Source of the DNA: Thiomargarita sp.
Lineage (GTDB): Bacteria; Pseudomonadota; Gammaproteobacteria; Beggiatoales; Beggiatoaceae
Reading direction: 5' to 3'
NCBI GenBank assembly: GCA_020718845.1
Contig: DYRG01000018.1
Coordinates: 1 to 52,254, forward strand
DNA: 52,254 nt
The notes under the pieces were generated by a model. The model was not told where the DNA came from, made no database searches, and saw only the letters and a program-made list of their open reading frames with translations. Position numbers and translations under genes: made by a program. Each line of letters opens with the position of its first letter. Within the stretch, counting starts at the first letter, position 1. Shown here in pieces: positions 20,400-29,096 of the stretch.

Positions 20400-21316
20400 A
20401 ATCCTCAAAAATCATTTTCGCTGGAACGCCCGACTTTGCCGCCGCAAGTTTGCAAGCGTTGTTGGATAATGGCTACAACGTTTGTGCGGTTTATACGCAG
20501 CCCGATCGTCCCGCCGGTCGAGGTCAGCAATTACAAATAAGTCCAGTAAAATCATTGGCTTTGCAACACAATATCCCAATTTTTCAACCTCAAACTTTGA
20601 AAAATCCTGAAGCACAAACGCAACTTGCTGATTTAAAAGCAGATTTAATGATTGTCGCCGCGTATGGTTTATTGTTGCCGAAAGCGGTTCTCGATGCCCC
20701 AAAACTGGGCTGCATTAACGTTCATGCGTCGCTTTTGCCGCGTTGGCGGGGTGCTGCGCCGATTCATCGGGCGATGTTGGCGGGCGATCAAATGACTGGC
20801 ATCACGATTATGCAAATGGACATCGGGCTTGATACGGGCGCGATGCTGTTGAAAATGGAGTGTCCGATTCTGCCAACTGACACGGGCGAAACCTTGCATG
20901 ATAAATTGGCGGCGATGGGTGGTAAGGCATTGATTTCAAGCCTCAAAAAATGGGAAACTTTAAAACCAGAGGTACAAGACGGCGATTTGGCAACTTATGC
21001 CAAAAAAATCGATAAATCCGAAGCGCAGATCGATTGGAATTTATCGGCGGTTGAAATCGACCGTCAAATTCGGGCTTTCAATCCGTATCCTGTCGCACAA
21101 GCTGAAGTCAATGGTTTATTGTTGCGAATTTGGAAAGCGCAACTTCTCGATGTGAAAACAAAAAATCAAGCTGGATCAATTATTTGCGCAAACAAAAACG
21201 GACTCGATATTGCGACGGGCGACGGCGTTTTAAGACTTTTAACGGTTCAACAAGCGGGAAAACGCGCACTTCCTGTCGGAGATTTCTTAAATGCCCATCC
21301 CGACTGGCGCACCTAA
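20396..21316 (+). CDS. fmt: Methionyl-tRNA formyltransferase
   Basis: Fmt formylates initiator Met-tRNA using 10-formyltetrahydrofolate. The 306-residue protein begins with [20 protein letters not shown]. It has the folate and catalytic motifs [20 protein letters not shown] and [17 protein letters not shown], and the C-terminal tRNA-binding domain starts near residue 205 ([12 protein letters not shown]). It overlaps def upstream by 4 bases and rsmB downstream by 26 bases, in a compact operon. Its GC content looks higher than that of the accessory regions, as for the other core genes. Confidence 0.97.
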   Translation: MKSSKIIFAGTPDFAAASLQALLDNGYNVCAVYTQPDRPAGRGQQLQISPVKSLALQHNIPIFQPQTLKNPEAQTQLADLKADLMIVAAYGLLLPKAVLDAPKLGCINVHASLLPRWRGAAPIHRAMLAGDQMTGITIMQMDIGLDTGAMLLKMECPILPTDTGETLHDKLAAMGGKALISSLKKWETLKPEVQDGDLATYAKKIDKSEAQIDWNLSAVEIDRQIRAFNPYPVAQAEVNGLLLRIWKAQLLDVKTKNQAGSIICANKNGLDIATGDGVLRLLTVQQAGKRALPVGDFLNAHPDWRT

Positions 21317-22619
21317 TGCGCGGTTAAGTGCCACGCTCGCACTTACGCAAGTGATTGGTTTTGGACGATCTTTAAGCGATTGTTTAGAACCCGCGCTTGC
21401 AGCTTTAAAAGATTCACGAGATCGTGCATTAGCACAACAATTATGTTATGGCGTGTTAAGATTTTTTCCAAAATTACAAGCACTTAGCAACGAATTGTTA
21501 TCAAAACCGTTCAAAAAAGCCGATCAAGACATCGAATGCCTTATTTTAATAGGTTTGTATCAACTTTTAGAATTACGCATTCCGCCTCACGCCGCAATCA
21601 GCGCGACCGTCGATGTCGCCAAACAATTACACAAATTATGGGCGGTTAAATTAGTAAATGCTATTTTGCGTAATTTTCAACGCCAACAGCTTGATTTAAT
21701 TGAAAAAGTTTTAAAAAATAATCCCGTTGCGCAATTTTCGCATCCGCGCTGGATTTTACAGCAATTTCAACAAGATTGGTCGGATGATTGGGAAAAACTC
21801 GTTGAAGCCAATTTACAGCAAGCCCCGATGAGTTTGCGGGTTAATCTTCAAAAAGTTAGTCGAGAATCCTATTTAGAATTGCTTAAAAATCAAGAGATTA
21901 CTGCGCAATTAATTCCAAATACTTCCGCAGGTTTAATGTTAGAAAAAGCGGTCGATGTTGAAAAATTACCTTATTTTTCAGATGGTTGGGTTTCTGTGCA
22001 AGATGGATCGGCGCAATTTGCCGCAGAAATTTTGGATGTTTTTGAAAATGCTCATATTTTAGATGCGTGCGCTGCGCCGGCGGGGAAAACTGCGCATTTG
22101 TTAGAAAAAAATCCTCACATTAAAATGTGGGCGCTTGATAAAGATGAAAGTCGTGTTTTACAAATTCATAATACCTTGAATCGCTTAAATTTATTAACAA
22201 AAAATGTAAAAATACAAGCCGTTGAAGCGCAAAATGTTGAAAAATGGTGGAATGGAGAACTTTTTGATCGAATTTTGTTAGATGCGCCGTGTTCGGGTTC
22301 AGGCGTGATTCGACGGCATCCAGATATAAAATTACTCAGAAAACCTAAAGATATTCAAACACTTGTGGAAAATCAAAAACAATTATTAGAGGCTTTGTGG
22401 CAAATATTAACGAAAGGTGGCAAATTATTATATGCAACTTGTTCGGTGTTTCGACAAGAAAATGATCTGCAAATTCAAAGATTTATTCAACGTCATCATG
22501 ATGCAAAAGCATTAGAACTCCCGTTTGAAATTGGAAGAAAAATGTCAGTAGGAAGACAAATTTTATCAGGGCAAAACAATTTGGATGGTTTTTATTACGC
22601 GCTATTGCAAAAGGATTAA
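21291..22619 (+). CDS. rsmB: 16S rRNA (cytosine-967-C5) methyltransferase RsmB
   Basis: The 442-residue protein has an N-terminal NusB-like RNA-binding domain (residues about 8-140) and a C-terminal Rossmann methyltransferase. The methyltransferase has LDACAAPAGKTAHLLE for SAM binding, LLDAPCSGSGVIRRHPDI with one catalytic Cys, and LLYATCSVFRQEN with the second Cys. The ATG at 21291 lies inside the end of fmt (26-base overlap), as often seen in the def-fmt-rsmB cluster. Confidence 0.95.
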   Translation: MPIPTGAPNARLSATLALTQVIGFGRSLSDCLEPALAALKDSRDRALAQQLCYGVLRFFPKLQALSNELLSKPFKKADQDIECLILIGLYQLLELRIPPHAAISATVDVAKQLHKLWAVKLVNAILRNFQRQQLDLIEKVLKNNPVAQFSHPRWILQQFQQDWSDDWEKLVEANLQQAPMSLRVNLQKVSRESYLELLKNQEITAQLIPNTSAGLMLEKAVDVEKLPYFSDGWVSVQDGSAQFAAEILDVFENAHILDACAAPAGKTAHLLEKNPHIKMWALDKDESRVLQIHNTLNRLNLLTKNVKIQAVEAQNVEKWWNGELFDRILLDAPCSGSGVIRRHPDIKLLRKPKDIQTLVENQKQLLEALWQILTKGGKLLYATCSVFRQENDLQIQRFIQRHHDAKALELPFEIGRKMSVGRQILSGQNNLDGFYYALLQKD

Positions 22620-22623
22620 AGAA

Positions 22624-23169
22624 GTGCGTTATTTTTTATTATTGTTTATGATTGCAATCTCAACTCAAACAATTGCATCAGAAGGTTTATTTGAAATCAA
22701 ATCTGCTCAAACCTATTTAGAAGATGAGCGTTATTTTTTGAATGCAAATATCAATTATGAATTAAGTGAAGAAAGTATTAAAGCATTACATAGCGGTATT
22801 GCTTTAACTATTGTGCTTCAAATCGAGGTAATTAAAGAACGTTGGTATTTGTGGAATGAAAAGATTGCAACTGCAACATATCATTCTATTTTACGATTTC
22901 ATCCATTAAGCAATTATTATGTAATTACTTATCCTGAGAAAGATAAATCGTATGCGTTTGCAAATTTAACTGAATTATTGCCTATTTTAGGAATGGTTCG
23001 AGATGTTCCTTTATTAGAGAAATCCCAATTGAGCAACGAGGATTTGTATCAAGTGCGTTTAAATACTTATTTAGATATTGAAGCATTGCCGCCTTCATTA
23101 CGAACAATTGCTTATTTTTCAAAGGAGTGGAAAATGTTTAGTGATATATTTAGTTGTCCATTGAGTTAA
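22624..23169 (+). CDS. DUF4390 secreted protein
   Basis: Proteins of the DUF4390 family sit between rsmB and the NtrY-type kinase in many gammaproteobacteria, as here. I place the start at the GTG at 22624, which gives a signal peptide (RYFLLLFMIAISTQTIA) and 181 residues. An ATG at 22585 would add a polar stretch that overlaps rsmB. The mature part includes AQTYLEDERYFLNANINYEL and RWYLWNEKIATATY, typical beta-rich family segments. Its function is unknown; a periplasmic role linked to the following sensor kinase is inference. Confidence 0.85.
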   Translation: MRYFLLLFMIAISTQTIASEGLFEIKSAQTYLEDERYFLNANINYELSEESIKALHSGIALTIVLQIEVIKERWYLWNEKIATATYHSILRFHPLSNYYVITYPEKDKSYAFANLTELLPILGMVRDVPLLEKSQLSNEDLYQVRLNTYLDIEALPPSLRTIAYFSKEWKMFSDIFSCPLS

Positions 23170-23171
23170 GT

Positions 23172-25304
23172 ATGCTAAATAAATATTTGAGAGTTGGATT
23201 AACGTTATTATTATTTGTCACCTTATTAACTTCGTTTGTAATGTTAGCGGATGTTTTAGAAGATTCGTCACGTTTTGAGCATTTGTATTCTACCTTATTA
23301 ATGGTGAGCTCGGTTGGAGTATTTATCATTGGAATTTTGATTAGTTTAAATCTCCATGATTTAATTCAACAAATCCGAAGAAAACGTTCAGGTGCTTTTT
23401 TAACTGCTCGCTTAATTATCTTATTTATTGGATTATCAATTACACCCGTGTTAGTTGTTTTCTATTTCTCGTTAGGATTCATTAATCAACGCTTAGAAAA
23501 TTGGTTTGATACACAAATCGAACAATCTTTATCTTCCGCATTACAACTCAGTCGCGCAGCATTAGATTCAAACTTACGCGAAGCCTTAAACAAAACTCGT
23601 AAAATGGCAACCCAATTAAGCTCATTAGAAGATGAATTAATTGCCAGTGAATTAAACGCACAACGCCAACAGAGCAACGCCTCAGAATTATTAGTTTTTG
23701 CACCCACACGCGGCGAAATTATCGCGGTAAGTAGCGACGACACGGGAAAACTCTTACCCAAACGCCCCGAAAAAAACCTCAAATTGCGCCATCGTGACGA
23801 TCAAGTGAGCTTACAACCTTTAACAGAGCATGGTTTATTTGTGCAAGCGATTGTGCGTTATCAAACCAGCGCGCGACCCGATCCGACCGAACGTTATTTA
23901 GTCGCATGGTTTGCAATTTCCTCTGAAATCAGTATGTTAGCCAATAATGTTGAACAGAAAGCTAATAACTATCAACGCTTGGCTTATCTAAGGACTTCAT
24001 TAAAAAGCAGTTTTTCGTTGGTTTTATCGCTAATTATGTTATTGACGGTGTTGAGCGCGATTTGGGCGGCGTTTGTGGCGGCGCGTCAATTGGTTCGCCC
24101 GATCCGAAATTTGGTCGAAGGCACGAAAGCGGTCGCCGCTGGTGATTACGATAAACAGTTACCGATCAGCCACTTAGATGAATTAGGCTTTTTGGTCGAA
24201 TCATTCAATCAAATGACCCGCAAAATCCGTGAAGCCCGCAACGCCGCCCATCGAAGCCAACATCGAGCCGACGCGCAACTCACTTATTTAGAAATGGTTT
24301 TGGCGCGAATGTCGTCGGGCGTGTTGTCGTTGGATAGCGAATTGTGTTTGCGAATGAGCAACAATGCCGCCGAGCATATTTTGGGAATATCGTTGGCGGA
24401 TTTGAAAGGAAAATCTCTTTTAGAATCATGCGTTAATTATCCACCGTTGCAAACTTTGTGTGAAGGCGTGGCGACCCATTTAAAAGCGGAAGCCATTGAT
24501 TGGCAAGAACAATTAGCGTTTTTTGGAACAGGCGGACGAAAGGTTTTATTGTGTCGAGGCGCGAAATTACCCGATTTAGACGGGCAAGGAATCGGGCATC
24601 TGATTGTTTTTGATGATATTACACAACTTTTACAAGCGCAACGTGACGCGGCGTGGAGCGAAGTTGCTCGACGTTTAGCGCACGAAATTAAAAATCCTTT
24701 AACGCCGATTCGTTTGTCCGCCGAGCGTTTAAAACACAAATATCTTGCTAATTTTTCTGAGAAAGATGCGCAAACTTTTGAAAGAATGACGCACACCATT
24801 ATTCAACAAGTCGATGCAATGAAAGAAATGGTCGATGCGTTTTCTGAATATGCGAGAACGCCTCAAATGGTGATTAAACCTTTAGCATTAGATAAATTAG
24901 TGAATGAAGTATTAGATTTGTATCCTTCAAAAAGCATTCAACGCCAATTAGAATCGGTGCAAATTGAAGCCGATGCAGGGCGGTTGAGACAAGTATTACA
25001 TAATGTTTTAAAAAATGCACTCGAATCAAATACAAATGATCCTAAAATTATCGTGAGCATTGTAACGCACGAAGAAAACCAATTACGCTTTGTCGAATTA
25101 AAAATAAAAGATAATGGACATGGGATTTCTGAAGAAATGTTAGGACGCATATTTGAACCTTATGTCACCACTAAAACAAAAGGCACAGGTTTGGGTTTAG
25201 CAATTGTGAAGAAAATCATTGAAGAACATGGCGGCATCATTTGGATGGAAAATAACCCTGACGGCGGCGCAAGCGTGGTAATTAAACTACCCGAGTTAAA
25301 TTAA
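23172..25304 (+). CDS. NtrY-like membrane sensor histidine kinase
   Basis: The protein is about 710 residues from the ATG at 23172. It has N-terminal membrane helices (about 10-30, 42-60, 80-105), an extracytoplasmic sensor region and another helix near 285-305. A HAMP domain (ARQLVRPIRNLVEGTKAVAA), a PAS domain starting near 390 and the phosphoacceptor in RRLAHEIKNPLTPIRLS follow. The ATPase boxes are LHNVLKNALESN, DNGHGI and GTGLGLAIVKKI. This is the architecture of NtrY. The NtrX response regulator that normally follows is absent: an Rpn nuclease gene converges 2 bases after the stop. The signal and the regulon cannot be read from the sequence. Confidence 0.9.
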   Translation: MLNKYLRVGLTLLLFVTLLTSFVMLADVLEDSSRFEHLYSTLLMVSSVGVFIIGILISLNLHDLIQQIRRKRSGAFLTARLIILFIGLSITPVLVVFYFSLGFINQRLENWFDTQIEQSLSSALQLSRAALDSNLREALNKTRKMATQLSSLEDELIASELNAQRQQSNASELLVFAPTRGEIIAVSSDDTGKLLPKRPEKNLKLRHRDDQVSLQPLTEHGLFVQAIVRYQTSARPDPTERYLVAWFAISSEISMLANNVEQKANNYQRLAYLRTSLKSSFSLVLSLIMLLTVLSAIWAAFVAARQLVRPIRNLVEGTKAVAAGDYDKQLPISHLDELGFLVESFNQMTRKIREARNAAHRSQHRADAQLTYLEMVLARMSSGVLSLDSELCLRMSNNAAEHILGISLADLKGKSLLESCVNYPPLQTLCEGVATHLKAEAIDWQEQLAFFGTGGRKVLLCRGAKLPDLDGQGIGHLIVFDDITQLLQAQRDAAWSEVARRLAHEIKNPLTPIRLSAERLKHKYLANFSEKDAQTFERMTHTIIQQVDAMKEMVDAFSEYARTPQMVIKPLALDKLVNEVLDLYPSKSIQRQLESVQIEADAGRLRQVLHNVLKNALESNTNDPKIIVSIVTHEENQLRFVELKIKDNGHGISEEMLGRIFEPYVTTKTKGTGLGLAIVKKIIEEHGGIIWMENNPDGGASVVIKLPELN

Positions 25305-25306
25305 AA

Positions 25307-26152
25307 TCAAAGGTTTTTAATTTTCTCTAACTCCAATTGAGAAAATCCCGTTGTTTTGATAATTAACGACATTTCTAAACCCGCCGCTAATAAGTTTTTT
25401 GCTATTTCTAAACGGGTTTCTTCTTTTCCCTCTTGTTTTCCCTGAGAACGTGCTAATTCAATTGAACCTTGCTGTAATCTTATGAAATCATGACGTTTTT
25501 CTTGGAGTTCTAATTCTGCACGACTTAAACTCGCAGTATTTGCAATCGTAAAAGCCTGTTGAATTTCTTGATTATTTTGTAGAGTTTCAGGAATATATTC
25601 TAAACTTCCTGCATTTTTAACGAAATAAATCCATTTGTCGGTAATGTTAGTTAATTCTTGATCGGTTTTGAGAAACTTAGGTAATTCGACAAATACCAAT
25701 TGAATATCATCTGAATAATTAATTAAATGATTTTTCTCTAATAATTTGAAAGTGCTCATAATGTCTTTCAAATCGTCAAACATGACAAAATCCGTAATCG
25801 TTAATGCAACCACTGGATTAAGCAAATGATATTTCTCACCTTTTAATAATTGAGTTGAATAGGATTTTGCTGCATTATATAAAATTCTCTTTTCAAATCC
25901 TTCCACATTTAAGACTTGCATTTCAATGATTACTTTAGTTTGATTTGAAAGAACTGCTTTCACATCGACAAAGGTATCTTTCATGCCTTGTAATAAAGGA
26001 ATTTGATAGGGATCGACAATGGTTAACTCAGTGATTTTCTCACCATTGAAATCGAGCAACGCATTTAAGAAGCTGATTAAAATTGATTTAGATTGCTCAC
26101 TTCCAAACACTTTCTTAAACGCATAATCAGTTTTTACATCTAAAAATTGCAT
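25307..26152 (-). CDS. Rpn family PD-(D/E)XK nuclease (putative transposase-like)
   Basis: Rpn proteins are recombination-promoting nucleases often labelled transposases. The 281-residue protein opens with FLDVKTDYAFKKVFGSE, a family hallmark. The nuclease core has the acidic residue in DTFVDVKAVL and the E-x-Q motif in VIIEMQV (about residues 65-95), followed by NAAKSYSTQLLKGEKYH. A charged C-terminal helix contains RSQGKQEGKEETRLEIAKNL. I chose the ATG at 26152, preceded by GTGAGA, over the GTG at 26164. It converges on ntrY with a 2-base gap and is divergent from mlaA. Such genes are often multicopy. Confidence 0.9.
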   Translation of the reverse strand: MQFLDVKTDYAFKKVFGSEQSKSILISFLNALLDFNGEKITELTIVDPYQIPLLQGMKDTFVDVKAVLSNQTKVIIEMQVLNVEGFEKRILYNAAKSYSTQLLKGEKYHLLNPVVALTITDFVMFDDLKDIMSTFKLLEKNHLINYSDDIQLVFVELPKFLKTDQELTNITDKWIYFVKNAGSLEYIPETLQNNQEIQQAFTIANTASLSRAELELQEKRHDFIRLQQGSIELARSQGKQEGKEETRLEIAKNLLAAGLEMSLIIKTTGFSQLELEKIKNL

Positions 26153-26299
26153 AATTTTTCTCACAAAAAACGTGTTTTGTAATTAGTGTAATGTGATGTT
26201 TTTAAGTATGCAAGGATTTAGTTTGTCAAATTTCTAAATTACCCGCATTGCCGTGAATCAGTTATAATTTGGAAAATATCGTGAAATCGGAGAAAAATA

Positions 26300-27031
26300 A
26301 TGAAACGAATCTTGATGGGTTTATGTGTGTTGTTAGGCGGTTGCGCGGCGATTCCGCCAGAAAGACTTTCTCCCGAAGACCCTTGGGAATCCTTTAATCG
26401 CGGCGTATTTGAATTCAATCAAACCGCTGATCAGTGGGTTTTAAAACCTGTTGCGACGGGTTACGCTGAAATCATGCCGTTAATGCTTCGTAAAAGTATT
26501 TCTAATTTTTTCAATAACTTAGATGATTTAAATGTTTTCATCAATGATTTGTTGCAACTCAAACTCGAACAAGCGGGAAATACCACTGGACGATTGTTGT
26601 TAAATACAGGCGTTGGATTTTTTGGATTTTTTGATCCCGCAGGCGAATATGGATTACCTAAACGAAATCAAGACTTTGGACAAACTTTAGGTTTTTGGGG
26701 AATTGATCAAGGTCCGTACTTAGTGTTGCCATTTTTGGGATCGAGCACGTTGCGCGATGGCGTGGGGTTGATTGCCGATTCGCAAGTTAAAAAATTACCT
26801 TTTGAGCAAATTGAGCACGATTCAACCCGAGATGCGATTTATTATGGTGGTTTAGGACTTAACATCTTGAATTTACGCGCAGAATTATTAGGGGCAGAAA
26901 AATTATTAGATACCGCTGCGTTGGATCAATATGTGTTTATGCGCAACGCTTATTTGCAGAAACGTCAATCACTTATCAATGGTGATACGCCTCAAAAGCC
27001 CGCTGTGAGCAATAAAGAATTGTTTGATTAA
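26300..27031 (+). CDS. mlaA: MlaA (VacJ) outer-membrane phospholipid-retrieval lipoprotein
   Basis: MlaA removes misplaced phospholipids from the outer leaflet of the outer membrane and passes them to MlaC. The 243-residue protein has a lipoprotein signal with lipobox LGGC (Cys15). The family motifs are DPWESFNRGVFEFNQTADQW, NFFNNLDDLNVFINDLLQ, RLLLNTGVGFFGFFDPA and DFGQTLGFWGIDQGPYLVLP. The mlaBCDEF genes are not in the window. It is followed 1 base later by the TIGR02449 gene. A SD-like GGAG precedes the start. Confidence 0.95.
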   Translation: MKRILMGLCVLLGGCAAIPPERLSPEDPWESFNRGVFEFNQTADQWVLKPVATGYAEIMPLMLRKSISNFFNNLDDLNVFINDLLQLKLEQAGNTTGRLLLNTGVGFFGFFDPAGEYGLPKRNQDFGQTLGFWGIDQGPYLVLPFLGSSTLRDGVGLIADSQVKKLPFEQIEHDSTRDAIYYGGLGLNILNLRAELLGAEKLLDTAALDQYVFMRNAYLQKRQSLINGDTPQKPAVSNKELFD

Positions 27032-27032
27032 G

Positions 27033-27236
27033 ATGGACATTCAATCCTTAGAAGCGAAAATTGATGCTTTAATTGCATTAAACGCAAAATTAACCAACGA
27101 AAACCGTATGTTGCGTGAACAACAATCACAATTACAAGCGGAAAAAACTGCGTTGATGGAAAAAACCACGTTGGCGCGGCAAAAAATCGAGGCGATGATT
27201 GATCGCTTGAAAACTTTAGAGGCGCAGCAATCATGA
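27033..27236 (+). CDS. TIGR02449 family small coiled-coil protein (upstream of zapA)
   Basis: The 67-residue, almost entirely helical protein (SLEAKIDALIALNAKLTNEN, then REQQSQLQAEKTAL) has a leucine/isoleucine heptad pattern. This matches the TIGR02449/ZapB-like family, usually encoded just before zapA. I use the ATG at 27033; an in-frame ATT reading from 27024 is less plausible. The last four bases overlap zapA. A role in Z-ring organisation is inferred from the context. Confidence 0.85.
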   Translation: MDIQSLEAKIDALIALNAKLTNENRMLREQQSQLQAEKTALMEKTTLARQKIEAMIDRLKTLEAQQS

Positions 27237-27532
27237 AACGTCCAAAAAACGTCACTTTACATATTTTAGACAAAGATTATGTTGTCGCGTGTCCCGAAAG
27301 CGAACAGGATGATTTGTTGGCAAGCGCGCACTATTTAAATGATAAAATTCAAGAGGTTAGAGAGCGCGGCAAAGTATCTGGATCAGAGCGTTTATTAGTG
27401 ATGACCGCGTTGAATATTGTGCATGAACTTTTACAACACAAAAACGCAAAAAACCGCTATACTAACCCCAACAGCGTCGATTTACAGCGTTTAGAACAAA
27501 AGCTTCAAGCCGCCCTCGATGCAAGTGTTTAA
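27233..27532 (+). CDS. zapA: Cell division protein ZapA
   Basis: ZapA bundles FtsZ protofilaments at the Z-ring. The 99-residue protein has the N-terminal beta segment with VTLHILDKDYVVACPESEQD, the helix LLASAHYLNDKIQEVRERGK and MTALNIVHELL. A C-terminal coiled coil follows (VDLQRLEQKLQAAL). It overlaps the TIGR02449 gene by 4 bases. In many gammaproteobacteria zapA is followed by the 6S RNA gene; here a cold shock gene lies between the two. Confidence 0.95.
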   Translation: MKRPKNVTLHILDKDYVVACPESEQDDLLASAHYLNDKIQEVRERGKVSGSERLLVMTALNIVHELLQHKNAKNRYTNPNSVDLQRLEQKLQAALDASV

Positions 27533-27556
27533 AGATTTTTCTAGGAGAATAGTGTT

Positions 27557-27760
27557 GTGGCAACAGGTACAGTAAAGTGGTTTAATGACGCAAAAGGCTT
27601 TGGTTTTCTTACTCAAGATGGAGGTGGACCCGATGTTTTCGTTCATTACACCGCCATTAATGCCGATGGTTTTAGAAGCCTTGCAGAAGGGCAAAAAGTG
27701 GAATTTGAAGTGACTAAAGGTCCAAAAGGTGCGCAAGCTCAAAACGTTCACCCTATATAA
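27557..27760 (+). CDS. CspA-family cold shock protein
   Basis: The 67-residue OB-fold nucleic-acid chaperone starts at the GTG at 27557. AGGAGA ends 8 bases before it, which settles the start. It carries [14 protein letters not shown] (RNP1 KGFGFL) and the RNP2-like DVFVHYTAI, followed by [21 protein letters not shown] Gly-Gly-Gly-Pro insertion precedes DVFVHY. It binds single-stranded RNA/DNA and limits RNA structure. It sits between zapA and the 6S RNA. Temperature regulation cannot be judged from the sequence. Confidence 0.95.
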   Translation: MATGTVKWFNDAKGFGFLTQDGGGPDVFVHYTAINADGFRSLAEGQKVEFEVTKGPKGAQAQNVHPI

Positions 27761-27784
27761 TTCATTGATTTAAAAAAGTTTTTT

Positions 27785-27965
27785 CTGGCGCTTCGCATAA
27801 TATTCGTTCATTGCTTGAACCTTAAATGATGGTCTAGGGAACTGAAAAGTTGCATGGTGTGCAAGCCCATTTTAAATGGGAAGCCTGATGTGTAACATAG
27901 ATGTGCCCACATTGAAACAAACGGTTTCAAAGCCCGTCCGATTATTATGATTACCGAAGCGCTTT
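27785..27965 (+). ncRNA. ssrS: 6S RNA (SsrS), RNA polymerase regulator
   Basis: This 180-base non-coding stretch has a terminal helix of GCGCTTCG (27788-27795) with CGAAGCGC (27955-27962). It continues past a 5-base bulge with CATAATA (27796-27802) pairing TATTATG (27943-27949). Inside are a CCCATTTTAAATGGG hairpin and the TTGAAACAAACGGTTTCAA hairpin, matching the position of the 3' hairpin in E. coli 6S RNA. The 3' end runs into TTTTATTTT, a terminator tail. Length (about 180) and location downstream of zapA fit 6S. 6S RNA mimics an open promoter and holds sigma-70 RNA polymerase in stationary phase. Exact ends are estimates. Confidence 0.78.
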
Positions 27966-28081
27966 TATTTTCCCCGTAGAAACCCACTTCCTTTCCTAAT
28001 TGTTCGAAAAATTACCTAAGTCCTCAAAATCGACGTATAATTTTAGTTACTTTATATCCCCAAAACAAAAGGAGATTTTTT

Positions 28082-28498
28082 ATGAGTATGTCAGAAGAAG
28101 CGAAACGCCAACTTGGTGAATTTGTGAAGTTGCAAGTGTATGATGACAAATACATTGATCGCAAAGAAGAAAAGAAAATCTTAGAAGAAGCCATGAAAAG
28201 AAACATTTCTATCGATGACGCGCTTGCGGTAATGCGGTCGATTGCTTCCGCGCATGATTATGTGGTGGAACGCGATGTAGAAACTCGTTGCAAAGAAATG
28301 TTAGAACAGTTTGCTGGCGACGGCAAAGTCGATAAGAAAGAATTTGAAGATGCAGTTGGAATGTATAAAAAAGGTTCTCGTGGTCGCGTGCCTGAATCAG
28401 AAATCCGTCGCCGTTTGAAAAGCGTGATGATCGACCAAGGTTGGAAAGCTAAAGAAGGTGGTTTATTTAGTTCGAAATGGTTCTCTGAAATCTCTTAA
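28082..28498 (+). CDS. EF-hand/TerB-like small protein, paralogue 1
   Basis: I do not recognise a named family for this 138-residue, acidic, mostly helical soluble protein. Two acidic loops stand out: YDDKYIDRKEEKKILEEA near residues 20-37 and GDGKVDKKEFEDA near 78-90. They resemble EF-hand or TerB metal-binding loops. The C-terminus has GWKAKEGGLFSSKWFSEIS. AAGGAG 7 bases before the ATG is a strong ribosome site. The next gene is a paralogue of exactly the same length that keeps the same opening (KRQLGEF, KLQVYDDKYIDR) and ending (KEGGLF, SKWFSEI), so the pair is a tandem duplication. The gene lies about 120 bases after the 6S RNA. Confidence 0.85.
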   Translation: MSMSEEAKRQLGEFVKLQVYDDKYIDRKEEKKILEEAMKRNISIDDALAVMRSIASAHDYVVERDVETRCKEMLEQFAGDGKVDKKEFEDAVGMYKKGSRGRVPESEIRRRLKSVMIDQGWKAKEGGLFSSKWFSEIS

Positions 28499-28510
28499 TA
28501 TTCAATGAGT

Positions 28511-28538
28511 TAAAAGCCCTCTTCGGAGGGTTTTGTTT
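28511..28538 (+). terminator. Terminator with UUCG tetraloop
   Basis: CCCTC (28517-28521), loop TTCG, GAGGG (28526-28530), extended by A-T pairs and followed by TTTTGTTTT. It sits between the two paralogues, so it should cut most readthrough from the first copy into the second. Confidence 0.85.
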
Positions 28539-28551
28539 TATGGAGGAAGGT

Positions 28552-28968
28552 ATGAGTATGTCCGATGAAATGAAACGCCAATTAGGCGAATTTATCAAAT
28601 TACAAGTGTATGATGACAAATACATTGATCGCGCCGAAGAAAAGAATATTCTCTCTGAAGCACTTAAAAGAAATATCCCCATCGATGAAGCATTAGCGGT
28701 GATGCGTCAAATCGCTGACACAAATGATTATGTCGTTGAACGCGACGTTGAAAATCAAGCCAAAGAAATGTTAGAACAATTTGCAAACAACGACGGCAAA
28801 ATCGACAAAAAAGAATTTGAAACCGCATTCGGTATTTATAAAAAAGCTACTCGCGGACGAGTTTCTGATATTAAGGCAAAAAAATGCTTAAAAGACATTA
28901 TTTTAAGTAATGGCTGGAAAGTCAAAGAAGGCGGTTTGTTTGGCTCGAAGTGGTTTTCTGAAATTTAA
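28552..28968 (+). CDS. EF-hand/TerB-like small protein, paralogue 2
   Basis: This is the second tandem copy, 138 residues from the ATG at 28552, with GGAGGAAGG just upstream. An ATG at 28540 is in frame but gives extra residues without a counterpart in copy 1. The two acidic loops are kept (YDDKYIDRAEEKNILSEA and NDGKIDKKEFETA), as is the tail GLFGSKWFSEI. The middle (near residues 95-120) has diverged more than the ends. A terminator separates the copies, so each may be expressed on its own. Function unknown; calcium or other metal binding is a guess from the loops. Confidence 0.85.
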   Translation: MSMSDEMKRQLGEFIKLQVYDDKYIDRAEEKNILSEALKRNIPIDEALAVMRQIADTNDYVVERDVENQAKEMLEQFANNDGKIDKKEFETAFGIYKKATRGRVSDIKAKKCLKDIILSNGWKVKEGGLFGSKWFSEI

Positions 28969-29096
28969 TCGAACAGTTGGCGAATTTATTGCACCAAAAA
29001 TCAGCAAAAAGTTGTATATTATCAAACTTTAAAGTATGCTTATTTGAAGTAAATCATCAACTAACTTGTCTAATACGCTGATTTTTAAGGTGTAAA

